DNA from: QYOJ01 sp964449285 | GTDB taxonomy: Bacteria > Bacteroidota > Bacteroidia > Bacteroidales > FEN-979 | Reading direction: 5' to 3' | NCBI GenBank assembly: GCA_964449285.1 | Contig: CAYUZX010000010.1 | Span: 1 to 64,000, forward strand | DNA length: 64,000 bases | Part shown: piece by piece, positions 45,238 through 55,300 of the stretch | Position numbering within the stretch: position 1 is the first letter of the stretch | Layout: every line of letters begins with the position of its first letter | Program-made: the position numbers and the translations under genes | Notes under the pieces: generated by a model | Database searches by the model: none | What the model was told of the DNA's origin: nothing | Seen by the model: the letters and a program-made list of their open reading frames with translations, nothing else

Positions 45238-46857
45238 ATGCAGAAATTATTATTGCTGGGGGATGAAGCGATTGCACAGGGAGCCCTTGATGCCGGTCTC
45301 TCGGGAATCTATGCTTACCCTGGAACTCCTTCTACTGAAATTACCGAATTTGTTCAGAAGTCGAAGTATGCCCATGAGCATGGGATTCATTCCAAGTGGT
45401 CGGCCAATGAGAAGACTGCAATGGAGACAGCTTTGGGCATGTCCTATGCAGGTAAGCGGGCAATGGTTTGTATGAAGCATGTTGGACTTAATGTTGCTGC
45501 AGATCCTTTTATCAATTCAGCGATAACGGGCGCGAATGGAGGTTTGATCGTAGTTTCGGCCGACGACCCATCCATGCACTCTTCACAGAATGAACAGGAT
45601 TCCCGCTTTTTTGGAAAATTTGCCCTGGTACCTATCCTGGAGCCTTCCAACCAACAAGAGGCTTACGATATGGTACATTACGGATTCGACCTCTCTGAAA
45701 AATACCTCATTCCGGTGCTTATGCGAATCACAACACGGATGGCGCATTCACGGGCTGGTATTGTGAGAAGAGAGGTACGGAAACAAAATGAATTACACCT
45801 CCCTTCAGATCTGCGCCAGTTCGTTCTTCTGCCGGCCATAGCCCGGAAACGATACAAACACTTATTGAACAACCATGCCCATTTTATCAGTGAATCGGAA
45901 GAGTCACCTTTTAATGTTTATATTGATGGCCATGATAGCTCAACAGGTATCATTGTATGCGGGTTGGCTTATAATTACCTGATGGAGAATTATCCGGATG
46001 GGAAGGTCCCTTTCCCCGTTCTGAAGATCGGCCAATACCCTCTTCCTAAGAAGTTGATCGAGAAAATGGCTGATGATTGCGATGAGATCCTGGTGGTTGA
46101 GGATGGGTACCCGATGGTGGAGGAGCTGCTGAAAGGCTACCTTGGTATTGGGTTGAAGGTAAAAGGGCGCCTTGATGGCACCATCCCCCGCGATGGAGAA
46201 CTCAATCCCAACATTCTGGCGGATGCACTCGGAAAGGAAAACACGTTTGGACTGCCGATTCCTAATCTGGTAGTTGGCCGGCCTCCTATGCTCTGTTCCG
46301 GTTGTCCGCACATCGACTCCTATAATGCTCTCAACCAGGCACTCTCGACCCTGGAGAAAGGCCGTGTTTTCTCCGATATCGGATGTTATACATTAGGGGC
46401 ACTGCATCCATATGAGGCAATTAACTCCTGTGTGGATATGGGAGCTTCCATCACCATGGCCAAAGGAGCTGCTGATGCGGGGATGAACCCTGCTGTAGCT
46501 GTTATCGGCGATTCAACATTTACCCACTCCGGCATGACTGGTTTGCTGGATGCTATAGTAGAAAAGACACCCATTACGGTACTTATCCTAGACAACGCCA
46601 CTACGGCGATGACCGGTGGACAGAATTCAGCCGCTATGGGAAGGCTTGAAGATATCTGTAAAGGGCTGGGTGTTGAGGAGGATCATATCCGTGTGATCCG
46701 TCCCCTGAAGAAATATCATGAAGATTTTGTCCAGATCCTGGAAGAGGAGCTGGCCTATCAGGGCGTGTCGGTCATCATTCCCCGCCGGGAGTGCATCGTT
46801 GCTATCAATAAACGGATGAGGGATAAGTTCAAGAATAAACCAACCGCAACCCCATGA
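45238..46857 (+). CDS. iorA: Indolepyruvate oxidoreductase alpha subunit (TPP-binding), short form
   Basis: 539 residues. Pyruvate-ferredoxin-oxidoreductase-type N-terminal domain (YPGTPSTEIT) and a C-terminal TPP-binding domain (MLCSGCPHIDSY, GDSTFTHSGMTGL, LDNATTAMTGGQ). The classical enzyme decarboxylates arylpyruvates to aryl-acetyl-CoA using ferredoxin. The C-terminal ferredoxin domain with two 4Fe-4S clusters found in archaeal IorA is absent: the protein ends soon after IIPRRECIVAI with no CxxCxxC motif. A separate electron carrier is then needed. Overlaps iorB by 4 nt. Confidence 0.9.
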   Translation: MQKLLLLGDEAIAQGALDAGLSGIYAYPGTPSTEITEFVQKSKYAHEHGIHSKWSANEKTAMETALGMSYAGKRAMVCMKHVGLNVAADPFINSAITGANGGLIVVSADDPSMHSSQNEQDSRFFGKFALVPILEPSNQQEAYDMVHYGFDLSEKYLIPVLMRITTRMAHSRAGIVRREVRKQNELHLPSDLRQFVLLPAIARKRYKHLLNNHAHFISESEESPFNVYIDGHDSSTGIIVCGLAYNYLMENYPDGKVPFPVLKIGQYPLPKKLIEKMADDCDEILVVEDGYPMVEELLKGYLGIGLKVKGRLDGTIPRDGELNPNILADALGKENTFGLPIPNLVVGRPPMLCSGCPHIDSYNALNQALSTLEKGRVFSDIGCYTLGALHPYEAINSCVDMGASITMAKGAADAGMNPAVAVIGDSTFTHSGMTGLLDAIVEKTPITVLILDNATTAMTGGQNSAAMGRLEDICKGLGVEEDHIRVIRPLKKYHEDFVQILEEELAYQGVSVIIPRRECIVAINKRMRDKFKNKPTATP

Positions 46858-47447
46858 AAAAAGATATCATCCTGGCAGGTGTCGGTGGGCAGGGGATTCT
46901 CTCCATTGCTGCCGTAATCGGCTATACTGCCCTGGAACAGGGTATGTTTCTGAAACAGTCTGAAGTTCATGGAATGAGCCAACGCGGTGGGGATGTGATG
47001 TCGAATTTAAGGATCTCGCATAATGAGATTGCTTCCGATCTTATCCCCTTTGGACAAGCCGACCTGATTATTGCAGTCGAGCCATTGGAATCCCTTCGTT
47101 ATCTGCCATTTTTATCCAGGAATGGATGGCTGATTTCCAGTTCAAGGCCTTTTAATAATATTTACAACTACCCCGACATAGAAGAGATCCTGAATGCTAT
47201 CAGGGGGATTCCTCACCATCTCCTTTTGGATGCTGATACGATGGCGAAAGAGGCGGGATCGTTAAAAGCTGCCAATATTGTGATCCTCGGTGCGTCAGCT
47301 CCTTTCCTTGGGATGGATTTCGAGCTTCTTGAAAATGCCATTCGTTTTATATTCAATAAGAAAGGAGAACCTGTGGTTGAATGGAACCTGAGAGCTTTGA
47401 AAGCAGGGAAAGAGTTTGCTGACCTCAATCAGCGCAACTTGGCTTAA
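46854..47447 (+). CDS. iorB: Indolepyruvate oxidoreductase beta subunit
   Basis: 197 residues of the gamma-domain type. GVGGQGILSIA at the start (11-21) and VHGMSQRGGDVMSNLRI are typical. It partners the alpha subunit, whose stop it overlaps (ATGA). With no ferredoxin domain in either subunit the pair has no Fe-S cluster of its own. Confidence 0.92.
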   Translation: MKKDIILAGVGGQGILSIAAVIGYTALEQGMFLKQSEVHGMSQRGGDVMSNLRISHNEIASDLIPFGQADLIIAVEPLESLRYLPFLSRNGWLISSSRPFNNIYNYPDIEEILNAIRGIPHHLLLDADTMAKEAGSLKAANIVILGASAPFLGMDFELLENAIRFIFNKKGEPVVEWNLRALKAGKEFADLNQRNLA

Positions 47448-47494
47448 TTTAGCATTACTTCCTATCCATTATTACAGATCTTTAACTCGCTATT

Positions 47495-48682
47495 ATGAGG
47501 CTTTTACAACAAAAGACATCTGGCTACAGAGAACCCCAGGAAGCGGAGCGGATTGGCCTCTACCCATTTTTTCGGGTGATTGATTCCGAGCAGGAGACTG
47601 TGGTATCGATGAACGGGAAATCGATCCTCATGTTCGGTTCCAACAGTTACCTGGGACTAACCACTCATCCCAAGATTAAGGAGGCTTCTATTGCAGCCAT
47701 CAAGAAGTATGGATCAGGATGTGCCGGCTCGAGGTTTCTGAACGGTACACTTGACATTCATATAGAACTTGAAAGCCAGCTGGCGGAATTTGTTGGAAAA
47801 GAGGCTTCACTGGTATATAGTACAGGATTTCAGGTAAATCAAGGAGTCATACCGACAGTAACCACGCGCAATGACTATATCCTGATTGATGAGTTGAACC
47901 ACGCTTCAATCATTGAAGCTACCCGGCTTTCCTTCTCACGGGTGTTAAAGTTTCGTCATAATGATATGGCTTCCCTCGAAAAAATGCTGATACGGTGCAA
48001 GCCTGATAGGATCAAACTGATTGTAGTTGACGGGGTATTCAGTATGGATGGGGATATCGCAAATCTGCCTGAAATCGTCAAACTGGCTGAGCGTTACAAT
48101 GCTACAGTCATGGTTGATGATGCCCATTCGATCGGGGTTCTGGGTCTGCATGGAGCCGGTACAGCTTCTCATTTCGGGCTTACCGACCAGGTAGACCTGA
48201 TCATGGGAACTTTTTCGAAATCTCTTGCTTCTATCGGAGGTTTTATCGCCAGTGACGGGGACACCATCAACTATATCAAGCACCACTCCCGTTCTTTGAT
48301 CTTCTCTGCCAGCATAACACCTGCTTCGGCAGCCAGCGTGCTGGCTGCCCTGGAGATCATCAGACAGGAACCAGAACGGATTGAAAATCTCTGGTCTTTG
48401 ACCCATTACACCATAGACCGCTTCAGGAGTCTTGGATTTGATATTGGAAATACTGTCACTCCCATTATCCCGGTTTTTGTGCGGGATACCATGAAAACAT
48501 TGATGCTTACCCGGATGCTTCAGGATGAAGGGATTTTTGTCAATCCGGTAATAGCACCTGCAGTAAACAAAGATGCAGCTATGATCCGGTTTTCCCTGAT
48601 GGCTACACATACAAAAGCGCAGATTGACAAGGCGTTGGACTCATTCCATCGTCTCGGAAAAAAGCTGGAGATCATACCCTAA
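47495..48682 (+). CDS. spt: Serine palmitoyltransferase
   Basis: 395 residues, alpha-oxoamine synthase family. PLP lysine K242 in GTFSKSLASIGG, VDDAHS (D208, D209, H211) and a GCAGSRFLNGTLDIH segment (75-89). It condenses serine with a fatty acyl-thioester to 3-ketosphinganine, first step of sphingolipid synthesis. The family also includes biotin (BioF) and 2-amino-3-ketobutyrate enzymes; the next two genes, which match ceramide synthase and ceramide reductase, decide for SPT. Confidence 0.9.
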   Translation: MRLLQQKTSGYREPQEAERIGLYPFFRVIDSEQETVVSMNGKSILMFGSNSYLGLTTHPKIKEASIAAIKKYGSGCAGSRFLNGTLDIHIELESQLAEFVGKEASLVYSTGFQVNQGVIPTVTTRNDYILIDELNHASIIEATRLSFSRVLKFRHNDMASLEKMLIRCKPDRIKLIVVDGVFSMDGDIANLPEIVKLAERYNATVMVDDAHSIGVLGLHGAGTASHFGLTDQVDLIMGTFSKSLASIGGFIASDGDTINYIKHHSRSLIFSASITPASAASVLAALEIIRQEPERIENLWSLTHYTIDRFRSLGFDIGNTVTPIIPVFVRDTMKTLMLTRMLQDEGIFVNPVIAPAVNKDAAMIRFSLMATHTKAQIDKALDSFHRLGKKLEIIP

Positions 48683-48699
48683 TCTTATAATGATCCACC

Positions 48700-49818
48700 A
48701 TGGAACTGGAAATTAGACAGGTAAAAAATCAACGGGATCTGAACAGATTTATCGATTTTCAGTTTCGGTTATACAAGGGAAACCCTTACTGGTGTCCACC
48801 GTTATGGATGGATGAAATCAAGACACTCCGTAAAGATAAAAACCCTGCATTTGCTCATTGCGAAGCTGAATACTGGATTGCTTACCGGGATAAAAGCCCT
48901 GTAGGACGGATTGCAGGACTGATCAATCATAAAGCGAATGAGCGATGGGGAGAGAACCTGGTACGTTTTGGATGGATCGATTTCATTGATGATCCGGAGG
49001 TCTCAGATAAACTCATCGAAACGGTCGTTGCCTGGGGAAAGGAGAAGGGGATGACAGGTATTCATGGGCCACTGGGGTTTTCCGATATGGATAACGAAGG
49101 CATGTTGATTGAGGGGTTTGATCAGTTAGCCATTATAACTTCCATCTACAATGACCCCTATTACCCGGTCCATATGGAACGGATGGGATTTGTCAAGGCA
49201 GCCGACTGGGTACAATATGAGTTTGATATTCCGCCTATTCCCGAAAAATTTGAAAAAACAAAGACTCTGGTAGAGAAGCGTTATAATGTGCATGTGGTGA
49301 AGACCAAGAAAAAGAAGGAGTTACTCCCCTATGCCCGGAAGATGTTCAGGATGCTCAATATTGCCTTTGATGAGCTTTATGGATTCGCTTCTCTGACCAA
49401 CGAACAAATGGATGCCTATACCAAACAGTATTTTGGGTTCATCCGTCCCGAGTTTATCTCCTTTGTCGTTAATGAGCAAGATGATATCGTTGGCTTTGGC
49501 ATTTCGCTACCGAACCTTACCTATGCACTCCAGAAGTCCAACGGCCGTTTGTTCCCTTTTGGCTGGTATCATTTGCTTAAGGCAATGCGGAATAATGAGA
49601 TTATCGACATGTACCTGCTTGGAGTTCATCCCGATTATCATGGGAAGGGAGTTGCCGCACTGTTCTTCTATGAAATGAATAAGGCTTACCTCGATTTCGG
49701 AATTAAAAAAGCTATCTCAAGCCCCCAACTGGAGGAGAACTCGAAGGCGTTGTCGATCTGGAAAAGCTTTCCGGCGAATCAGAATGTGCTCCGCAGGGTT
49801 TGGATTAAACAATTTTAA
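48700..49818 (+). CDS. Bacterial ceramide synthase, GNAT fold
   Basis: 372 residues. A GNAT-like acyltransferase with a C-terminal acyl-CoA binding half (FISFVVNEQDDIVGFGISLP, YLLGVHPDYHGKGVAALFF, about 255-345) and an N-terminal half of the same fold. In Caulobacter the enzyme that N-acylates 3-ketosphinganine is of this GNAT type, unlike eukaryotic ceramide synthases. The gene begins 17 nt after spt and is followed by the epimerase-like ceramide reductase, so the role is inferred mainly from this conserved set of three. Confidence 0.78.
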   Translation: MELEIRQVKNQRDLNRFIDFQFRLYKGNPYWCPPLWMDEIKTLRKDKNPAFAHCEAEYWIAYRDKSPVGRIAGLINHKANERWGENLVRFGWIDFIDDPEVSDKLIETVVAWGKEKGMTGIHGPLGFSDMDNEGMLIEGFDQLAIITSIYNDPYYPVHMERMGFVKAADWVQYEFDIPPIPEKFEKTKTLVEKRYNVHVVKTKKKKELLPYARKMFRMLNIAFDELYGFASLTNEQMDAYTKQYFGFIRPEFISFVVNEQDDIVGFGISLPNLTYALQKSNGRLFPFGWYHLLKAMRNNEIIDMYLLGVHPDYHGKGVAALFFYEMNKAYLDFGIKKAISSPQLEENSKALSIWKSFPANQNVLRRVWIKQF

Positions 49819-49861
49819 GTAGCGAGGTAGCGAAAAGCGAAATGCGAAAAGCGAAAAGCAT
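49817..49861. repeat. GCGAAA word repeat across the cerR start
   Basis: TAGCGAGGTAGCGAAAAGCG and similar words run from the ceramide synthase stop into the first five codons of cerR, so the MRKAKS start is itself encoded by repeat DNA. Confidence 0.55.
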
Positions 49862-50855
49862 TCTAATAACCGGGGCGAGTGGTTTTATTGGCAGCCATCT
49901 GGTAGAGCAGGGTCTGAGCAGGGGGTATGAGGTATACGCTGCTGTTAGAAAAACAAGTTCACGAAGATATCTTACCGATACCCGCATTCGGTTTCTGGAA
50001 CTGGATTATCCTTCCCCTGAAAGTTTGGCTAGTCAGCTAGCAGCATTGAAGACCAATGGAATACGGTTTGATTTTATCATTCATAATGCTGGTACTACAA
50101 GGGCTCGCAATGGTGAGGAGTTCGATCTCGTCAACAATCTCTTTACGCAAAACCTGGTTGAAGCATTGGAAGCGACCGGGTTGGTTCCCGAGAAGTTTGT
50201 CTATATCAGCTCTCTTGCTGCTATAGGACCAGGCGATCCGATTACCATGCATCCTATCTCTGATGAAACGCCACCCCATCCGATTGATATGTATGGGAGG
50301 AGCAAACGGGCTGCGGAGGTTTACCTCCAATCCAAATTCGATTTTCCCTGTCTGATACTACGGCCCACGGGTGTGTATGGCCCACGGGAAACTGATTACC
50401 TGGCAGTTTACCGGAATCTGAATAAGGGCTTTGAGTTTTACGCAGGGTGTGCCGGGCAGAGGGTAAGTTTTCTCTATATCACTGATCTTGTCAACCTGAT
50501 TTATGAGGCCATGAATTCTGACTGCTTCAATAAAATCTGGGTGGCCTCGGATGGCCGTAATTATTCGGTCAGGGAGTTTTCGTCCCTGGTGAAGAAAATC
50601 CTGAGGAAGAAGGCTATTCAAGTGATAGTGCCACTTCCTGTTGTTCGTCTTCTGGCTGGAATTCTGGAGTTTGCGTATCGTCCTTTCGGAAAGGTTCCCC
50701 TTTTAAACCGGGAGAAAGTGGCTATTATGGGAAGTATGAACTGGCAATGCGATCCTACATCTTGTTTTAGGGACCTGCATTTTTCTCCACAATACGACTT
50801 GGAGCGGGGGTTAAAGGAGACCATTGCCTGGAATCGGGAACAGGGCCGGATTTAG
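49842..50855 (+). CDS. cerR: Ceramide reductase, NAD-dependent epimerase family
   Basis: 337 residues. Extended short-chain dehydrogenase: GASGFIGS (11-18) for NAD(P), HNAGTT (81-86) and YGRSK (Y151, K155). In Caulobacter the reductase that turns 3-keto-ceramide into ceramide is an epimerase-like protein encoded with spt and bCerS. The gene has the same direction and order here. Other sugar epimerases have this fold too, so the assignment depends on the neighbours. Confidence 0.8.
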   Translation: MRKAKSILITGASGFIGSHLVEQGLSRGYEVYAAVRKTSSRRYLTDTRIRFLELDYPSPESLASQLAALKTNGIRFDFIIHNAGTTRARNGEEFDLVNNLFTQNLVEALEATGLVPEKFVYISSLAAIGPGDPITMHPISDETPPHPIDMYGRSKRAAEVYLQSKFDFPCLILRPTGVYGPRETDYLAVYRNLNKGFEFYAGCAGQRVSFLYITDLVNLIYEAMNSDCFNKIWVASDGRNYSVREFSSLVKKILRKKAIQVIVPLPVVRLLAGILEFAYRPFGKVPLLNREKVAIMGSMNWQCDPTSCFRDLHFSPQYDLERGLKETIAWNREQGRI

Positions 50856-50897
50856 AAAAAAAGAGGCTGTCTCATTTTTGAGACAGCCTCTTTTTTT
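50856..50897. terminator. Bidirectional terminator between cerR and susD
   Basis: Perfect 12-bp stem (GAGGCTGTCTCA at 50863-50874 and its complement at 50879-50890) with a TTTT loop, A-run before and T-run after, so it works for both converging transcripts. Confidence 0.92.
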
Positions 50898-50914
50898 CTA
50901 AATGGAGAATAAAT

Positions 50915-52351
50915 TTAATATTTATCCCAGAACAGTTTTGTTCCAACATCATCTCCACCAATAGCAGCTGCAGCAGCTGCACGGTTTGCACCATTTAAGG
51001 TTTGTTCTGCAGTTGGATATGTTAACCGCAATGGAACAACACTTTCGGCATCAGGAGGAGGAACAAGTACTGGATAATCTAACATTCTCCAGGCAGTCCA
51101 ACCCTCAAACCCACGATTATAGAGAGCGATCCATTTTTGAATACCAATTTTCTCTTGCCATGTGCCTTGAGCAGTTGCATAAGCCACATTCGTTTGAGCC
51201 AGGTATGCATCAGCTTCAGCAGGAGTACCTCCATAGGATTCAATGGAGGCCCTGATTCCAGCATTATAATGCGCTTCAGCAGTTCCACCTACGCTGAAAC
51301 CTCTCTCGGCTCCTTCAGCCAATAAAAATTCAACTTCGGCCAGATCAAAGAAATCTGACGGGTAAACAGCTTCTGTAAGGGCTGGAGCAACATGCGAAAA
51401 TTGGCTGAAGTCGTTAGACTCACCGTAAAGTCCTCCGATATATGCCGGAGGATCCCCAACTGTGGTAAAATAAAACGGCAGCCTGGGATCAGTTAAATCG
51501 TTCAGCACATCTATAAACGTGTTTGCCCCCACAAAGTCATTTCTGCCACTGAGTACCAGATTTTCGTTAACGGGGTTGTTGTTAGGCTGAGAACTCATAT
51601 AAGCCATTAACGCATTGTCGCTATTCGATGTGATGACTCCTGCTGTAACAGCATCAGCAACAGTTGTGGCAGCCAGTGCATTATCCACATCAGCCAAAAG
51701 CATGCCCATCCTTAATTTCAGGGAATTGGCAAATTTATACCACTTACTAACATCGCCGTAGAACATATTATCTGCACTTCCAAAACTAGCCTGTGCCTGA
51801 TCCATCGATGCAATTGCGGCAGAAAGCCTGACAATCAGATCTTTGTAAATGGTAAGGCCATCATCATATTTGGGCAGTAAAACGGCAGCATCCAATGCTT
51901 CGGTATAGGGGACATCCCCAAACGTTTCAACAAGCACGGCATACGAATAAACGGCCAGAACCTCAGTAATGGCAAGCTTGTTTGTGAGGACAGCAGCGCC
52001 ATCGCCAGGCAGTGTTCCTGTTTCCGCTAACACTTTTGCAGATTCCTTTAGATTCATCAGAACATCTCTGTACAAAATATTCCAGAAATTGCCAGGAATC
52101 GGACGGGTTGTGATATCGTAATTGGCTTCATCAATATAGGTAGTTTCAGTCCATTGCTGGACATACATGCGGAAATTGTTTCGGTTAACATTTGGCGTAG
52201 TCATGCCGTTGGAAAGAGCTAACTGGGCCCCTATGAATAAGGATTCTCCGGGAACGTTCGTTGGATCTTTTATGTTAACATTTAGCTCCTCGAGTTTCGT
52301 ACAAGACGAAAACACCAGGAATGTCAATATAATTGCTACTATGTTTTTCAT
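50915..52351 (-). CDS. susD: SusD/RagB-family nutrient-binding lipoprotein
   Basis: 478 residues. Lipoprotein signal (FSSC, Cys 17). Helical TPR-like SusD fold of the SusD-like 2 group (SLFIGAQLALSNGM, FWNILYRDVLMNLKE, AYSYAVLVETFGDVPYTEAL). It caps the SusC receptor at the cell surface and binds the substrate. No glycosidase or peptidase is encoded next to the pair, so the ligand is unknown. 11 nt after susC. Confidence 0.93.
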   Translation of the reverse strand: MKNIVAIILTFLVFSSCTKLEELNVNIKDPTNVPGESLFIGAQLALSNGMTTPNVNRNNFRMYVQQWTETTYIDEANYDITTRPIPGNFWNILYRDVLMNLKESAKVLAETGTLPGDGAAVLTNKLAITEVLAVYSYAVLVETFGDVPYTEALDAAVLLPKYDDGLTIYKDLIVRLSAAIASMDQAQASFGSADNMFYGDVSKWYKFANSLKLRMGMLLADVDNALAATTVADAVTAGVITSNSDNALMAYMSSQPNNNPVNENLVLSGRNDFVGANTFIDVLNDLTDPRLPFYFTTVGDPPAYIGGLYGESNDFSQFSHVAPALTEAVYPSDFFDLAEVEFLLAEGAERGFSVGGTAEAHYNAGIRASIESYGGTPAEADAYLAQTNVAYATAQGTWQEKIGIQKWIALYNRGFEGWTAWRMLDYPVLVPPPDAESVVPLRLTYPTAEQTLNGANRAAAAAAIGGDDVGTKLFWDKY

Positions 52352-52362
52352 AACTTTTTATC

Positions 52363-55300
52363 TTAGAAGGTGAATTTTAAGTTTAAGCTAAAATCACGTG
52401 TCGTAGGCAGTGACCCTGTTGTATATCCTTGCAAGTTCCCTGCTCCCAATCCTGATTCAGGATCTGCATGAGGCAGGTTTTTAAAGATGATTAAAACATT
52501 CGAAGCCACGGCTGTTAGAGTTATCCCCGTAATAAATGTATTTTTCAATACTTTGGCAGGGATTGTATACGACAACGCGATATGCCTCAGTTTGACATAG
52601 CTTGCATCATACACAAAGGCTGCATTCGGAAGTCGGGCATACCCGAAGGAGCCATAGTTGGAAGCAGCTATCCTGGTTGCGTTGACTGAGCCGTCCTGAT
52701 TTACACCTTCATTGATAAATCCACCGCAATCGGCTGCATATCCTTGGGCAGGATCATTATTGATATATGTAAGCGGATCTCTGACAGGATTGCCAAGGTC
52801 GTTCGTATAAGAGGTCTCTTCATATAAACCGGTGGCCAATCCATAATACATGTCAAGTGAGAAGATGTCTCCACCTTTCTGGAAATCGATTAAGAAAGAG
52901 AATGACCAGTTTTTATAGGATAGGGAGTTTAACAAACCACCTTGCCAATCGGGGTTAACGTTCCCTATCACTTGGTCAGAAGTGGCTGTTCTCAAGTATC
53001 TCCCGTTTGTTGAATCTACGATCTTCTCTCCATCATCATTATAAATAAAATCTGTTCCGTAGATTGTACCATAGGGCTGTCCAACCATTGCATTGATGGA
53101 AACACCTCCCTGGAATCTTCCTAACTGCAGGTTGTCAACACCCTCCAGCAGGCTAAGAACTTTGTTATAGTTCTTTGACCAGTTCAACGTAATATCCCAT
53201 TTGAAGTTCTTTGTTTTAATTGGCGTTGCATGGAGAACAAATTCGATCCCACTATTTTGGATTTCACCAGCATTGATGATTTTAATGTTATAACCTGTGC
53301 TGGTTGAAACCGGAAGTGGCAGAATTTGATTGATGGTATTGGTTTTATACAATGCCAGGTCAAAACCAAGTCGTTTGCCGAGGAAGTACATTTCAAGACC
53401 ACCTTCAATGCTTTTGGTGTTTTCAGGTTTCAACTCAGGGTTTTTCTGTGTAGTTGGAACCGCTGTTGTCAACCCGTTGAATGGAGATAATACAAGGTAA
53501 TTATCAACAAGCTGATCAAAATCGGGGCTATTACCTACCTGCGCATAATTCAACCTGATTTTTCCAAAGGAGAGCCATTTTGCGTTAGGGATTACATTGG
53601 AAAAGATGAAGTTACCGGAAACGGAGGGATAATAGTAAGAATTATTATCTGCCGGCAGCGTTGAAGATTGGTCTCTTCTGATCGTACCATCCAGATAAAG
53701 GTAGTTTTTAAATCCTAGTGAAGCGCTGGCATAAATACCGTAAACTCTAACTATTGAAGCAAGCTCTTTAGAGAGGGGCAACGGGCCGGCGCTGTTTTGT
53801 AATGAATAGAGTTCAGGAACGGCTAAGCCTCCGCTGGTAGCTGAAATCAGTCGGTTGTATTTTGTCTGCCTGATATTCATCCCCAAAATAGCTTTCAGGT
53901 TAAAAGATTTCGACAGATTCTTGTTAAAGTTAGCCATGACATCATAGTTATACTCACTGAAGGTAATATCCCTTCTCAGGTAACCAGATCCCTGATCACT
54001 CCTGCCGATACTGCCGTCAGGCCCGGTGCCAATGCCAAACGTACCAGGTACACTACCAACAGCTCTTCTTTCTTCCTGGAGTTCGGAGTATGTGTCAACT
54101 GAAATCCGGCCAAAAATGTTTAACCATTCAGCGATTTTATAGGTGACACCCACGTTTCCGATAAAGCGGTTCCGCCTGTCGGATTCATAGTTTTGATACC
54201 TTGTCCAATATGGGTTATCCCAGTAAATGGGATTTGCATCAGAGGGGTCAGAGTAGTTCCAGGTTACATTACGATCAGTAAGCTCATACATGTCCTTCTG
54301 CTGCTGAATGTCAACGTTGGTTTGCCACCATTGACGCATCGAACCCATGATGTTATCATTATAACCGGTTGAGTTACGACCTTTTGCCGTGTTAATTGAG
54401 TAGTTTCCGTATCCTGCAACAGTTAACCTGTCGTTTACGTTCCAGGTTCCGCTCAACATTACATTGTTTTTTTCCAGTTTACTGTTCGGCATCAAACCGT
54501 TTTGTGTATAGTTTGTGTAGGATAACCTATATGTGCCACCTTTGAAAGCATTCTCGATGGAAAGCGTATTAACAAACGTCAACGGTTTTTCAAAAAAGGT
54601 AACGGGATCGTTTGCAGCCACGGTGTATGGAGTGGCCTTGAGGAAATTCGGTGACTCGGGGTCAACAGCATCCCATTGGTAAACCATGCTGCCATCAAAC
54701 GGGGCGCCATAGGAAGCATCCTCAGAAGTTACAACCCATTGGGTAGTCGGTTGCCCGGCATAGGTAGGATCAACGGTGATTGTATTATCGGCATTGATAT
54801 ACCTTTCATACCAATAGTCTCCCGGGCCATAGTAGTATTGTCCGTAACCAGCACCGTAATCTTTCTGGTAACGAATAAAAGTAGATCTGTCAACAAAACC
54901 AATGGATGCACTGGTACTGAACGTCACGCCAGCGCCTTTTCTCACCATTCCTGTAGCTTGTTTCCCTTTTTTAGTGGTGATCATGATCACACCGTTTGCA
55001 GCCCGCGAACCGTACAATGCTGTTGCAGCTGCACCTTTCAACACGTTAATGCTCGCGATATTTTCAGGATTGATATCCGAAGCAGCATTACCAAAGTCGT
55101 AACCTGTTCCAGCCTGTTCCTGAGCACGCGTGTTTGTTACATCGTTATTTACAGGGACACCGTCCACAACAAATAGGGCCTGGTTGTCGCCTGTCAACGA
55201 TTTAGCGCCACGTAACAGGACATTTGTGGAACCACCCAAATTGGTGGTTGAAGTCACATTTAAACCTGCGACTTGTCCTGCCAGGGAATTTACAAAGTTA

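Noticed and set aside
47945..48610. 221-codon frame antisense to serine palmitoyltransferase
   Set aside because: Overlaps the PLP-binding core of a clear gene and is rich in Cys, His and Arg as expected from reversed coding sequence.
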